Positions 49,840 through 58,894 of a stretch of 64,000 nucleotides of DNA are shown one piece after another. The stretch spans positions 124,001-188,000 of the forward strand of contig NZ_JAAIYO010000011.1 in NCBI RefSeq assembly GCF_014930455.1, written 5' to 3'. Made by a program: the position numbers and the translations under genes. The number at the start of each line of letters is the position of its first letter. Positions within the stretch are counted from its first letter, which is position 1. The DNA comes from Corallococcus soli (GTDB lineage: Bacteria; Myxococcota; Myxococcia; Myxococcales; Myxococcaceae). The notes below the pieces were generated by a model. That model did not search any database. It was given only the letters and a program-made list of their open reading frames with translations, and was not told the origin of the DNA.

Positions 49840-51117
49840 TCAGTGCGAGCTGTCTGGGAAAGGCTGCACTTCGGACGGGGCTTCAGCGACGTTCTCGAAG
49901 CGGGTCGGGCGCAGCATGCGCAGGGTCAGCACCAGGGCCAGGAAGATGGCGCTGGTGCTGAGCGCCACGAAGCGCAGGCCCACGCGGTCCGCCAGCGCTC
50001 CCTGAAACCAGACACCCAGCGAATAGCCCGCGCCCAACACCATGCTGTAGAGGCTGCCCATGCGCGCCTGCAACTGGCGCGGCACGCGGTTCTGGCAGGA
50101 CGCGCTCAGGCTGCTCATCAGCACCAGGTAGTTGGCGCCCAGGAAGAAGATGCACACCGCCGCCACCTGCAGCGTGGGCGCCAGCCAGTAGATGCCGGAC
50201 AGCGCCGCGATGGACGTGGCCGCGTAGCCGCGCAGCCTGCGCTGGCCGAACAGCTCCGCGAGCGTGCCCACGCCCAGCGCCGCCGTCACCGCGCCCGCGC
50301 CCTGGCAGGTCACCAGCAGCGACGTCGCCGCCGCGCCCTGGCCCAGCTCGCGGATGGCGAACACCGGCACCAGGCCGATGAAGGGCGCCACCAGCGCCGC
50401 CACGAAGAAGGTGGCCACCAGCACCAGCGAGATGTCCTCGTCGTCGCGCGCCACGGTGATGCCGCGCCGGATGCCCGCCCAGAGCGGTTCGCGCTTCGCC
50501 GTCGCGTCCCGGGGCTGGGGCACCACGCGTGAGAGCGCCACCAGCACCGCGAAGAACGACAGCGTGTTCGCGAGCAGGGCCCATGCGGGCCCGCCCGCCT
50601 GCAACACCAGCGCGGCCAGCGTGGGGCCCAGGATGCGGCCCAGGTTGAACTGCGCCGAGTTGAGGCTCGTCGACAGGTGCAGCTCTTCTGGCGGCACCAG
50701 CTCCGCCAGGAGCGCGCCGAAGGCCGGGTAGGTGAGCGTGCTCACGCACCCGTTGAGAAAAGAGATGACGCCAATGACAGGCACCGTCAGCTGCCCCCGG
50801 AACGCCAGCACCGTCAGCACGCCCGCCAGCGCCGCCTGCAGCACCGCGCCGAAGGCCGCGTAGGCGCGCCGGTCGAAGCGATCCGCCAGCGCTCCGCCCA
50901 CCGGCGACAGGATGACCGCGGGCAGGAACGACAGCGCGACGATGGCGCCCGTCGACTCGGCGCGGCCGGTCGTCTGCGTGACGTAGACGCCCATCGCCAC
51001 CGTCTCCATCCAGGTGCCGATGTTGGAGATGAGCGCGCCCATCCACACCGCGAAGTAACCAGGGTGTTCGAAGGGTCGCAGCGAGGCGAGTCTTGGCAGT
51101 CGATGGGAGGAGGGCAC
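49840..51117 (-). CDS. Major facilitator superfamily exporter
   Basis: About 425 residues with twelve hydrophobic helices, resembling the EntS/MFS_3 exporter group (FAVWMGALISNIGTWMETVAMGVYV, and the motif-A-like ADRFDRRAYAAFG). It probably pumps a small molecule, for example a siderophore or drug, out of the cytoplasm. The start is uncertain: the GTG before PSSHRLPRL is taken, and the frame remains open another 18 codons. It stands alone between genes of the same direction. Confidence 0.85.
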   Translation of the reverse strand: MPSSHRLPRLASLRPFEHPGYFAVWMGALISNIGTWMETVAMGVYVTQTTGRAESTGAIVALSFLPAVILSPVGGALADRFDRRAYAAFGAVLQAALAGVLTVLAFRGQLTVPVIGVISFLNGCVSTLTYPAFGALLAELVPPEELHLSTSLNSAQFNLGRILGPTLAALVLQAGGPAWALLANTLSFFAVLVALSRVVPQPRDATAKREPLWAGIRRGITVARDDEDISLVLVATFFVAALVAPFIGLVPVFAIRELGQGAAATSLLVTCQGAGAVTAALGVGTLAELFGQRRLRGYAATSIAALSGIYWLAPTLQVAAVCIFFLGANYLVLMSSLSASCQNRVPRQLQARMGSLYSMVLGAGYSLGVWFQGALADRVGLRFVALSTSAIFLALVLTLRMLRPTRFENVAEAPSEVQPFPDSSH

Positions 51118-51347
51118 GGCGTTGTTTCTCTTAGCGCACGACGTGACCGCGCGCCCGGCACGCCGCGGCACGCTTGGGGGCGCAATGAACCGGACGGCGG
51201 TCCAGGCAGCAGCCCGGCTTCAAACAGGCGCTCATCGCGTGACAGCGACGCACGCGATACGGCAATCCCGACACGGGCCCGGACGGTTGTGGAACCGGGG
51301 GCCCGTGGGTGGGGGTGCGGCGTTGTCGGGAAGGGGAGGGCGGTGCG

Positions 51348-53408
51348 CTACGGCGCGCTGCCGGCGGCCGTCACAGGGGGCTGGCGCGGGGTGAGGCGGC
51401 CGTCGTCGTCGATGCGGGCGCCCGTTTCGGGGAAGTCCTCCGCGGAGAGCTTGCGCACGAGCGAGACGACGTTGCCGGCGGGATCCGGCTGGGCGATGCC
51501 CTGGCCCACCTGCTTCGTGGGAAGGATGCGGCCGTTGGAGAAGCGGCCCAGGCCATCCAGCTCCACCTCCAGCACCATGCCCAGGCCCTGCGGACCCTTG
51601 AGGTTGAAGCGGCCGTAGGTGGCGAAGTTGCCCATGGAGTAGGCGATGAGGCGGCCCTGGTAGAACTCCATGGCGCGCGCGACGTGCGGTCCATGGCCGA
51701 GCACCAGGTGCGCGCCCGCGTCCACCACCGCGTGGGTGAAGACGCGCAGGTCGCCGCGATCCTCGCCGAAGAACATCTCCCGGCCCTCCGGCACGTGCAG
51801 GGCCTTGCCGCCCTCCGCGCCGCCGTGGAAGGAGACGACGACGATGTCGTGCGAGGCGGCCACCTGCTTCACCAGCGCCGTGGCGTTGGGCAGGTTGTTC
51901 AGGTGGTTGCATCCGGGCGACGTGTGGAAGGCCACGAGTCCAATCTTCAGGCCGTTGCGCTCCACCGTGGCCACGCTGCCCGGAGGCCCGCTCCAGGCGA
52001 TGCCCAGCGCGTCCAGGGTGGACTCGGTGGCGCGGCGGCACTCCTCGCCAAAGTCACCGGAGTGGTTGTTCGCGGTGGAGACGACGTCCACGCCCGCGTC
52101 CTTGATGTCCTGGCCGTAGGAGGTGGGGGAGCGGAAGGCGTAGCAGTTGGCGGGGGAGCGGCACTTGGTGGTGCGGCCGGTGTCGCACAGCGGGCCCTCC
52201 AGGTTGACGAAGGTGAGGTCCGCGTCCTCCAGCAGGGGGCGCACGCCGGCGATGACGCTGGCGCCGCCTTCGGGGGGCAGGTGGCCCTCCGGCACGGTGG
52301 TGCCGAGCATCAGGTCGCCGGTGGCGCGGATGCGCACCTTCGCGCCCGGGGGAGGCGGAGGCCGGGGCGTGCCGTCCACGGGCTGCGCCAGCCGGGCCTG
52401 GAGCGCGGCCTGGCTGCGGGCCTGGGTGAGCGCGCCCTCCAGGTCGGGCTGGTCCGGGTTGAGCGCGCGCACCTGCGTCCACTGCGTGAGCGTTTCGGAC
52501 CAGCGGCCATCGAGGGAGTAGGCCCAGCCCAGCTCCCAGCGGCAGTCGGCGCGGGACGGCGCACCCTGGACGCACGCGGACAGCTCCGCGATGGCGGTGC
52601 GGGAGTCCTTCGCCTTGAGGGCTTCCACGCCCCGCGCGTAGTGCTCGGCCGGGTCGCCCACGGCGATGAGGCCCGGCGCGGTGCCGGACCTGTCCTGCAT
52701 GGCGACGGCGGCGGCGCGCAGGGCCGCGACGCTGACGTCCACGGCGATGCGGCCTGCCTCCGAGAGGGTGATGGACGGCGTCGCGGGCTGCGCTGACGCG
52801 GTGGTCGGGGTCTCGGCGCCCGTCTCCGTCCCCGTCGCGGGCGACGTGTTCGACGGTGCCCCCGGGGTCGGGGCGGAGGCAGGGGCTGCCGCTGCCATGC
52901 CGGCGGGCATCCGCACCGCAACGGCGGTGGCCTGGGTGTCGGGGACCCTGGCGTTCGCGAAGGTCACACCCGAGGAGGCCGCGCGGGGCTCGAAGCCCCC
53001 GACCCGCACGGTGCTTCCGTTGCCATGCGGCGGCAGGCTCGCCGTGAGCGTCGGTGAGGGGTTCTGCGCGGCGGCCCTCACGGAGGCGAGGCCCGCGTTC
53101 GCGAGGGATGCCGAGCCCATCCCGGCACTGCCCTGGCCATTCGCCGCGGCCCTCACGGAGGCGAGGCCCGCCGCGCTGAGTTGAGCGGTTCCTGCCCCGG
53201 CCGTGCCCGGACTGGCGGACGCCCTCATCACCGCCATCACCCCGGCCGCGCCGAGGCGCTCGGCTCCGGCGTCCCGGATGACGGAGCGCACGGAGGCCGT
53301 GCCCGCGTCGAGGAGGAGCGCGGTGCTGGGGCGCTCGGCTGTGGAGAAGTTGGGGACGGACGCGGCGGGCGCGGCGAGCGCCAGCATCAACAGGACGGAC
53401 GGGGCCAT
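51348..53408 (-). CDS. CapA-like (PGA synthesis) metallophosphoesterase with repeat and TPR-like region
   Basis: A 686-residue protein with a signal peptide. Residues about 50-110 hold an Ala-rich repeat (GLASVRAAA twice, 25 residues apart). Residues 245-350 look like tetratricopeptide helices (AEHYARGVEALKAKDSRTAIAELSACV). The C-terminal half is a CapA/PGA_cap domain: RIRATGDLMLG, VNLEGPLCD, STANNHSGDFGEEC, VVVSFHGGAEGG and VLGHGPHV. CapA proteins act in poly-gamma-glutamate capsule formation, but no capBC genes are nearby, so the real role is open. It is probably periplasmic or surface-exposed. Confidence 0.83.
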   Translation of the reverse strand: MAPSVLLMLALAAPAASVPNFSTAERPSTALLLDAGTASVRSVIRDAGAERLGAAGVMAVMRASASPGTAGAGTAQLSAAGLASVRAAANGQGSAGMGSASLANAGLASVRAAAQNPSPTLTASLPPHGNGSTVRVGGFEPRAASSGVTFANARVPDTQATAVAVRMPAGMAAAAPASAPTPGAPSNTSPATGTETGAETPTTASAQPATPSITLSEAGRIAVDVSVAALRAAAVAMQDRSGTAPGLIAVGDPAEHYARGVEALKAKDSRTAIAELSACVQGAPSRADCRWELGWAYSLDGRWSETLTQWTQVRALNPDQPDLEGALTQARSQAALQARLAQPVDGTPRPPPPPGAKVRIRATGDLMLGTTVPEGHLPPEGGASVIAGVRPLLEDADLTFVNLEGPLCDTGRTTKCRSPANCYAFRSPTSYGQDIKDAGVDVVSTANNHSGDFGEECRRATESTLDALGIAWSGPPGSVATVERNGLKIGLVAFHTSPGCNHLNNLPNATALVKQVAASHDIVVVSFHGGAEGGKALHVPEGREMFFGEDRGDLRVFTHAVVDAGAHLVLGHGPHVARAMEFYQGRLIAYSMGNFATYGRFNLKGPQGLGMVLEVELDGLGRFSNGRILPTKQVGQGIAQPDPAGNVVSLVRKLSAEDFPETGARIDDDGRLTPRQPPVTAAGSAP

Positions 53409-53535
53409 GGCCCGCGCATCTTACGGGAAGGCGGAGGGACGAGGGCGACACCGCTCAAGCCGGCTCGATAGCAGCCGGGCAGGCGACACCCCCACATCCC
53501 TCCCGCTCCCGTCCGCGTGTCCCCCCGGACAGTGC

Positions 53536-54042
53536 CTACCCCAGCGCGTCGAGCAGCACCGAGCCCCGGCGCTGACGCGGCAACAGCCGGAAGTGCCTCA
53601 ACTCCCTGCGCTTCACCCGCTGCTCCAGCGCGCTGTGCAGCGACAGCCGCCCCGGCCCGCGCATCAACGTCCCCAGGGCGATGGCGATGAGCGCCACGTT
53701 GAACTCGTACCCGCCCTTGGTGATGTCGAAGCCGTTCTTCCCGTGCACCTTCGCGATGGCCACCGCCTGCGTCACGATGATGGAGAGCGCCGTGAACCGC
53801 GTCGCGATGCCCAGGATGGAGCTCACCCCCGCCACCAGCTCCGTGATGCCGGTGGCCAGCACCCACGGACGCCCCGGCTTGAACCCGAGCTGCTCGAACA
53901 TGCCCGCGTGCTGTTCGGTGCCTTCCTTCTTCAGCTTCGCGAGGCCGTGCTGGATCATCGTCGCACCCAATGACAGACGCGGCGGCAGCAACGCGGCCGA
54001 CTTCAGGAGCGACGGTTGTTCGTTCAGCATCGTCACGTTCAT
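53536..54042 (-). CDS. DoxX-family membrane protein
   Basis: A 168-residue inner-membrane protein with four predicted helices, DoxX/DUF-type signature LSLGATMIQHGLAKL near the start, ATGITELVAGVSSILGIATR in the middle, and FNVALIAIALGTLMRGPGRLSLHSAL at the end. The family is linked to respiratory-chain and oxidative-stress functions in different bacteria. GGAGAG precedes the ATG chosen (MNVTML). It stands alone. Confidence 0.87.
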   Translation of the reverse strand: MNVTMLNEQPSLLKSAALLPPRLSLGATMIQHGLAKLKKEGTEQHAGMFEQLGFKPGRPWVLATGITELVAGVSSILGIATRFTALSIIVTQAVAIAKVHGKNGFDITKGGYEFNVALIAIALGTLMRGPGRLSLHSALEQRVKRRELRHFRLLPRQRRGSVLLDALG

Positions 54043-54157
54043 GGGTGCTCTCCTCGTCCGGACGCGAACGCCCGTGGGTGAAGTGCCCCTTACGTTGTGA
54101 CCCGTCCCTCCCTCCGGCCCGGACGCCCGGTGGGCCGCTGGTCCCACGGGCGGGCGC

Positions 54158-54940
54158 TCAACCCCCGGCCCGCTCCGCCAGCGGCACGTCCATCAGCGCC
54201 GCCACCTCCGGGCCGTAGCCCCCCGGGCCCGCCCCATGGACGATCAACGGCGGCCGCACCGACAGCCCCCGGTCCTGATCGCGCAGCGCCTGCACCAGGA
54301 AGCGCGTCGCCGGGGCCTCCAGCCGCGCATGCACCGTGCGCAGCACCCGGGGGAACAGCTTCGCCCGCTCGAGCACCCCCAGCACCTCCGCCAGCCGCGC
54401 CGCCGGATACACCAGGCTCACCGCTCCCCCCGGACGCAGCGCGTGCCGGGCCGCGGCGACCACCGCGTCCGCGTCACACGCCACCTCCGACTTGGACACG
54501 GCCCGCTCCTCGTCCGGGCTCACCACGCCCGCCTGGGCCCGGCGGAACGGCGGGTTCGACACCACCTGCGCGTACGCCCCGGAGGCCAGCAGCGTCCGCG
54601 CCCGCCGCAGGTCCCCGAGCACCGGCCGCACCCGGCCCTCACACCCGTTGAGCGCCACCGAGCGCGTCAGCCGGGCGTGCACCCCAGGCTGCAGCTCCAG
54701 CGCGTCCACCGGGTCCGTGACGCCGAACTGCTTCACCAGCAGCAGCGACACCACGCCACTGCCCGCGCCCAGCTCCAGCACCGGCCCGGACAGCTCCCGC
54801 CCCTCCGTGGCCGCGAAGTGCGCCAGCAGCACCGCGTCCAACGTGAAGCGGTAGCCCGACCGACGTTGGAACACCCGCACGTCCGCGGTGCCAATGGCGT
54901 CCAGCGTCTCCTGGTCGTCCCGTGGGTCGGGCCCCGTCAC
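54158..54940 (-). CDS. TrmN6-type tRNA1(Val) adenine-N6 methyltransferase-like protein
   Basis: A 260-residue SAM-dependent methyltransferase. FRFTLDAVLLAHFA, the SAM-binding LELGAGSGVVSLLLVKQ and the target-base motif NPPFRR are typical of the YfiC/TrmN6 family, which methylates A37 of tRNA1(Val) in E. coli. A related N6-adenine or protein methyltransferase specificity is possible. The GTG start lies one base after the gshB stop, so the two are co-transcribed. The final segment has a PPLIVHGAGPGGYGPEV pattern characteristic of this group. Confidence 0.83.
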   Translation of the reverse strand: MTGPDPRDDQETLDAIGTADVRVFQRRSGYRFTLDAVLLAHFAATEGRELSGPVLELGAGSGVVSLLLVKQFGVTDPVDALELQPGVHARLTRSVALNGCEGRVRPVLGDLRRARTLLASGAYAQVVSNPPFRRAQAGVVSPDEERAVSKSEVACDADAVVAAARHALRPGGAVSLVYPAARLAEVLGVLERAKLFPRVLRTVHARLEAPATRFLVQALRDQDRGLSVRPPLIVHGAGPGGYGPEVAALMDVPLAERAGG

Positions 54941-54941
54941 G

Positions 54942-55895
54942 TCAGCGCGCGCCGTGCATCCGCTCGGCCACGTCCAGCACGCGCGCCTCGCAGGAGACCT
55001 GGTCCAGGTGGCTGGCCTCCACGAGCCCCGTGGGGCTGGTGACGTTCACCTCCGTGAGGTAGTCGCCCAGCACGTCGATGCCCACCAGGATGAGCCCCTT
55101 CTCCTGGAGCGCGGGCTTGAGGCGCTGGCAGATGTGCAGGTCGCGCGCGGTGATGTCCGCCTTCATCGCCTTGCCGCCCGCGGCCATGTTGCCCCGGTGG
55201 TCCGCGTCCGACGGCACGCGCAGCACCGCGCCCACCGGCTCACCGTCCACCAGGATGATGCGCTTGTCCCCCTGGCGGCTCTCCGGCACGTACGTCTGCG
55301 CGAGGATGGGCTCCTTCCCGCCCTGCGTCAGCAGCTCCACCATGGAGCGCGCGTTGCGGTCCCCCGGCGCCAGGAAGAGGATGCCCTTGCCCCCGAACCC
55401 GTCGATGGGCTTGAGGATGGTGCCCTTCTCGTTCTGGGCCGCGAACTCCATCACCACGGACAGCTCGCTGGTGACGCGCGTCTCCGGCATCAGGTCCGGG
55501 AAGTTGAGCGTGAAGAGCTTCTCGTTCGCGTCGCGGATGCCGGACGGGTTGTTGATGAACACCGGCATGCGGTCCGGACACAGCTCCACCAGCTGCGTGG
55601 CGTGCAGGTAGTTCGCGTCCACCGGCGGGTCCTTGCGCAGGAAGAGCACGTCCAGCTCCGACAGGGGCCGCACCTCCTCGCGCAGCACGTCGAAGTGCCG
55701 GCCGGGCTCGCGCCGCACCCGCACCTGGCGCATGCGCGCCTCCGCGCACCGGCCGTTGAAGCGCAGCCACCCCTGCTCGAAGTAGTAGACGTCGTGCCCG
55801 CGACGCTGGGCCTCCAGCATCAGCGAGAACGTCGTGTCGTGGTCCACCCGCACGCTCTCGAGCGGGTCCATCAGGAAGCCAAGGGAGAACGCCAT
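54942..55895 (-). CDS. gshB: Glutathione synthetase
   Basis: A 317-residue ATP-grasp enzyme joining gamma-glutamylcysteine and glycine. The E. coli-like start LGFLMDPLESVRVDHDTTFSLMLEAQ is followed by LFLRKDPPVDANYL, the nucleotide-binding LKPIDGFGGKGI, GDKRIILVDGEPVGA and DVLGDYLTEVNVTSPTG. The full length is normal for the family. It is located upstream of the TrmN6-like gene with effectively no gap. gshA is not in this window. It fits with the GST at 7.9 kb. Confidence 0.95.
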   Translation of the reverse strand: MAFSLGFLMDPLESVRVDHDTTFSLMLEAQRRGHDVYYFEQGWLRFNGRCAEARMRQVRVRREPGRHFDVLREEVRPLSELDVLFLRKDPPVDANYLHATQLVELCPDRMPVFINNPSGIRDANEKLFTLNFPDLMPETRVTSELSVVMEFAAQNEKGTILKPIDGFGGKGILFLAPGDRNARSMVELLTQGGKEPILAQTYVPESRQGDKRIILVDGEPVGAVLRVPSDADHRGNMAAGGKAMKADITARDLHICQRLKPALQEKGLILVGIDVLGDYLTEVNVTSPTGLVEASHLDQVSCEARVLDVAERMHGAR

Positions 55896-56028
55896 GAGGG
55901 TCGAGGCTCTTCTTCCAGAAGAAAGGTGGGGGCCGAAAGGATAGCGGACCCCCTCCGCCCGTGCCGCTCATTCCCACCCCCGCCCGTCCGCGCCACGACG
56001 CAAGCCGGCGGGGCAGGGGAGCGGCGCT

Positions 56029-57699
56029 TCAGCGTCCGGGCAGCTCCTGCAGCTTGAGGTTCAGGCGCACCGTCTTGCCCGCCTCCACCGGCACGGCGAG
56101 CACGCGGCGCTTGTTGTCCGTGCCCACGAGGATCAACTCGTTCGCCCCCGCGGGCAGCGCGCGCTTCAGCAGGGGCGTCTTCCCCAGGGACTTGTTGTTG
56201 AGGAACACCTCCGCGGGCTCGTCCAGGAAGAGCGTCACCTCGCCGCGGGCGCGCTTGCCCCGGCCACCGCGGGCATCGTCCCGGTCCCGGGTGACGACCT
56301 TGTCCCGGTCCTTGTCCCTGTCCCTGTCGTCCACGTCCGCCACCACGCCCGCGTCCGGCGGAGGGGGCCGGATGGGGATGGCCACCATGGGGCCCACGTC
56401 GACGGGCGGGGGAGGGCCACCCTCCTCCAGCAGCTTCGTGACGCGGAAGGCGCCGTAGGCCCCGCCCATGATCAACCCCAGCACCAGCACGGCCCACACG
56501 GCGCTCAGCTTCGAGCGCTTCACCGGGGGCGCGGTGTCGACGCTGGACGGCTCCTCCGCCCGCAGCCGCGCGACCTCCGCCTTCTTGCGCGCCTCCACGA
56601 TGCTCAGCGCGTCCGCCTTGCGCTCCGGCAGGTAGGGGCCGTCGTCCTTCTGGAGCGCCCGCTTCGCCGAAACAATCACCTGGCTGCTCGTCGTCACGTC
56701 CGCGCTCTCCAGCAGCGAGCGCGTGGCCGCCATGCGCTCCGCGAAGAGGCTCTTCATCAGGGCCGCGCGCTGCTCGGCGTCCATCAGCTTCGTGCCGGCG
56801 GCCTTCTCGATGGCGCGCGCCATGTCCCGGCCGGACGCGTAGCGGCGGTCCACGTTGCGCTCCAGGGCGCGCATCACCACGCGGGAGATGTCCTCGGAGA
56901 TGTGCGGCAGGAGCACGGAGGGCCACGGGATGGGGTCCTCGAGGATCTTCACCATCTCATCGCGTTCCGTCTTGCCGGCGAACAGCCGCTCGCCGGTGAC
57001 GAGCTCGTGCAGCACCACGCCCACGGAGAACAGGTCGCTCCTGCCATCCAGCGGATCGCCGCGCACCTGCTCCGGGGACATGTAGCCGGTGGTGCCCTTC
57101 ACCGTGCCCACGTGGGTGCGCTCCAGGCTGTTCTTCGCCTTGGCGATGCCGAAGTCGAGCAGCTTCACGGTGCCGTCGTACGTCACCATGATGTTCTTCT
57201 GCGCCACGTCGCGATGGATGACGGGGCTGGGCTGGCCGCCGGGCGACGTGAAGGTGTGCGCGTAGTGCAGCGCGAGGCAGACGTCGCGCGCCACCGACAG
57301 CGTGAAGCCCAGCGGCACCGGCTGGCGCTTCTTCAGGCACGCGCTCGTGACCTGGTTCAGGTTCTGCCCGCCGATGAACTCCATGGCCAGGTAGAGCCCG
57401 TCGTCCTCCTCCCCCAGGTCGAACACCTGCGCGATGTTCGGGTGGTTGAAGGCTGCGGTGATGCGCGCCTCGTCCAGGAACATGCGGACGAACTGCTCGT
57501 TCGAGCGCGCGTCCGGGAGGATGCGTTTGATGACCACGTACTTGCGGAAGCCGCCCGGGCCGGACGTGTAGCCCAGGAACAGCTCCGCCATGCCGCCCAC
57601 GGTCAGCTGCGTGAGCACCTCGTACTTCCCGATGCGCTCGCCCCGATGGAAGTCGATGAGGTCATCCTCCAGCGCCCCGGACCGGCGCGCCCACGTCAT
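56029..57699 (-). CDS. Membrane-anchored Ser/Thr protein kinase with PEGA domain
   Basis: A 556-residue protein. The kinase domain (24-300) has the Gly loop LTVGGMAELF, invariant Lys58 (VVIKR), Glu78, HRD at 162-164 (HRDVAQKN, the myxobacterial variant), DFG at 182-184 and the activation segment GTTGYMSPEQV. A cytoplasmic linker leads to one transmembrane helix (LSAVWAVLVLGLIMGGAYGAF), then a Pro/Asp-rich stretch and an extracytoplasmic PEGA domain (FLDEPAEVFLNNKSLGKTPL). It is a typical myxobacterial signalling kinase. The start at MTWARR was preferred; upstream in-frame sequence overlaps the DnaA-box-like array. Confidence 0.92.
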   Translation of the reverse strand: MTWARRSGALEDDLIDFHRGERIGKYEVLTQLTVGGMAELFLGYTSGPGGFRKYVVIKRILPDARSNEQFVRMFLDEARITAAFNHPNIAQVFDLGEEDDGLYLAMEFIGGQNLNQVTSACLKKRQPVPLGFTLSVARDVCLALHYAHTFTSPGGQPSPVIHRDVAQKNIMVTYDGTVKLLDFGIAKAKNSLERTHVGTVKGTTGYMSPEQVRGDPLDGRSDLFSVGVVLHELVTGERLFAGKTERDEMVKILEDPIPWPSVLLPHISEDISRVVMRALERNVDRRYASGRDMARAIEKAAGTKLMDAEQRAALMKSLFAERMAATRSLLESADVTTSSQVIVSAKRALQKDDGPYLPERKADALSIVEARKKAEVARLRAEEPSSVDTAPPVKRSKLSAVWAVLVLGLIMGGAYGAFRVTKLLEEGGPPPPVDVGPMVAIPIRPPPPDAGVVADVDDRDRDKDRDKVVTRDRDDARGGRGKRARGEVTLFLDEPAEVFLNNKSLGKTPLLKRALPAGANELILVGTDNKRRVLAVPVEAGKTVRLNLKLQELPGR

Positions 57700-57805
57700 G
57701 ATGAGAAGAAAACGGCCCGCGGACCATAACAGGGCTGTTGCGCCCGGGGACGTTCCGTCCAGGTGGAGACCCACTTGGGGTGGGCCCGCATGCCCCCCAG
57801 GTCCC

Positions 57806-57903
57806 TGTGGATGGCCTGTGGATGGCCGGGGGTGGGCTGTGGACAACCGGCCGGCGAATCCCCGGGCTGTGGATGACGGGGGGAAACCGGCAACTTGCCC
57901 ACA
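57806..57903. promoter_or_regulatory. Phased array of DnaA-box-like sites
   Basis: Five sites resembling the DnaA box: TGTGGATGG at 57806 and 57817, TGTGGACAA at 57838, TGTGGATGA at 57868 (same orientation), and TTGCCCACA at 57895 (opposite orientation). Spacings of 11, 21 and 30 bp keep the first four on one face of the helix. An AT-rich tract follows at 57981-58019. The gap of 380 bp contains no gene. Role as replication origin or DnaA-regulated promoter is inferred. Confidence 0.55.
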
Positions 57904-57980
57904 TGTAGCAGATCGCGGATTCCTTCATGAATCCATGGGGTTGCTGACTTGTCCCCAACTCCGCGCCGCCTACTGCTTCC

Positions 57981-58019
57981 ACCAGTTGATCAACACTACA
58001 AATAGACTGGTTAAAGAAG
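57981..58019. other. AT-rich tract beside the DnaA-box-like array
   Basis: About 60% A+T within a genome near 70% G+C, containing the palindrome GTTGATCAAC and TACAAATAGACTGGTTAAAG. It lies 80-120 bp from the DnaA-box-like array and could serve as a DNA-unwinding element. Confidence 0.45.
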
Positions 58020-58081
58020 AGGGCGCCTGTGCCTTCGCGTGGGGAACGGGCCACGACAGCAGCCGCTACAGGCCGCAGCCG

Positions 58082-58408
58082 CTACAGGATGGTGGCGCGC
58101 AGCCGGTCCAGCAGGCCGGGCAGGTCCTGGAGCAGCTGCCGGTCCAGGTCCTCCAGCGCGTCGCGGAACATGACCAGGTCCTCCGGCTCGCGTTCGGCGG
58201 ACACCATGCGCTGCAGGCCGCGCAGGCGCAGGTTGCGCTGGACCAGGCGGGCCAGGGTGTCCTCCAGCTCGTCGGCGAGCTCGGGGTCCAGGCGCAGCTC
58301 CTGCCCCACCAGCTCCCGTAGCTGCTCCACGCGGTAGGTGAACTCCCAGCTCTCCTCGTAGCCCGCACGCCGGGGCACCGGCTGTCCTTGGGTCCACCGC
58401 TCGTTCAC
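58082..58408 (-). CDS. Small helical protein of unknown function
   Basis: A 108-residue, Leu/Arg/Asp-rich protein predicted to be mostly helical (YRVEQLRELVGQELRLDPELADELEDTLARLVQRNLRLRGL, split by turns). It has no signal, membrane helix or known motif. It starts at a GTG seven bases behind the stop of the gene upstream, so the two are an operon. Between its end and the kinase gene lies the DnaA-box-like array. Confidence 0.55.
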   Translation of the reverse strand: MNERWTQGQPVPRRAGYEESWEFTYRVEQLRELVGQELRLDPELADELEDTLARLVQRNLRLRGLQRMVSAEREPEDLVMFRDALEDLDRQLLQDLPGLLDRLRATIL

Positions 58409-58415
58409 GGGGCCT

Positions 58416-58706
58416 CTAGTGCGGCCGGGGCCGGGTGAGGCCCGTCAGGGAGAGCCGGGTGCGCGTCGGGTCCAGCTCCACGAGCATCCGGCAGTCCGCC
58501 ACGTCCAGGCGCAGGGTGTAGGGAAGGCAGGGCACGTGGTCAGCATGCTCGCGGCAGGCGTCCGAGCCCATCCGAAACAGCTCCGCCAGCACCGCGCGCC
58601 GCACCTCCGGCGACAGCCCGTCCACGGTGGACTGCACGCCCCGGGCGATGAGCACCGTGAACGCCTGCATTCCGGGAGAAACACTGGAGGGGCTGGCCAG
58701 GGTCAT
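58416..58706 (-). CDS. Small protein of unknown function
   Basis: A 96-residue protein (SSVSPGMQAFTVLIARGVQSTV, then VRRAVLAELFRMGSDACREHADH and a strand-rich end, LRLDVADCRMLVELDPTR). No family is recognised; two pairs of residues (C..H..H..C in DACREHADHVPC) could bind metal. The ATG has AAAGG eight bases before it; a TTG eleven codons upstream is possible. It is the first gene of a two-gene unit and faces a large imperfect inverted repeat just upstream. Confidence 0.55.
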   Translation of the reverse strand: MTLASPSSVSPGMQAFTVLIARGVQSTVDGLSPEVRRAVLAELFRMGSDACREHADHVPCLPYTLRLDVADCRMLVELDPTRTRLSLTGLTRPRPH

Positions 58707-58739
58707 GCCGTGGACCTTTGCCAGAACCGTACCTTGCAA

Positions 58740-58805
58740 CAGGCCTGTGTTTTCAGCGGGTTGCGGTGATTCAAACCCCTTGGGGCTGAAAAAAACTCAG
58801 GCCTG
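58740..58805. repeat. 66-bp imperfect inverted repeat
   Basis: Left arm 58740-58757 begins with CAGGCCTG and ends TTTTCAGC; right arm 58785-58805 is GCTGAAAA, extra As, then CTCAGGCCTG. The arms match except for extra A/T bases and one mismatch. The inner loop can pair further (GGGTTG with CAAACCC). It lies between the divergent genes at 58706 and 58895. Confidence 0.65.
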
Positions 58806-58894
58806 GAAGGGGACGATCCTGAAGCCCCGGGGGGTGGGGTGCCGTCGGACATGGGGATGGAGAGGGGTGCTATAGCCCGGGGTCGGGAGGCACG

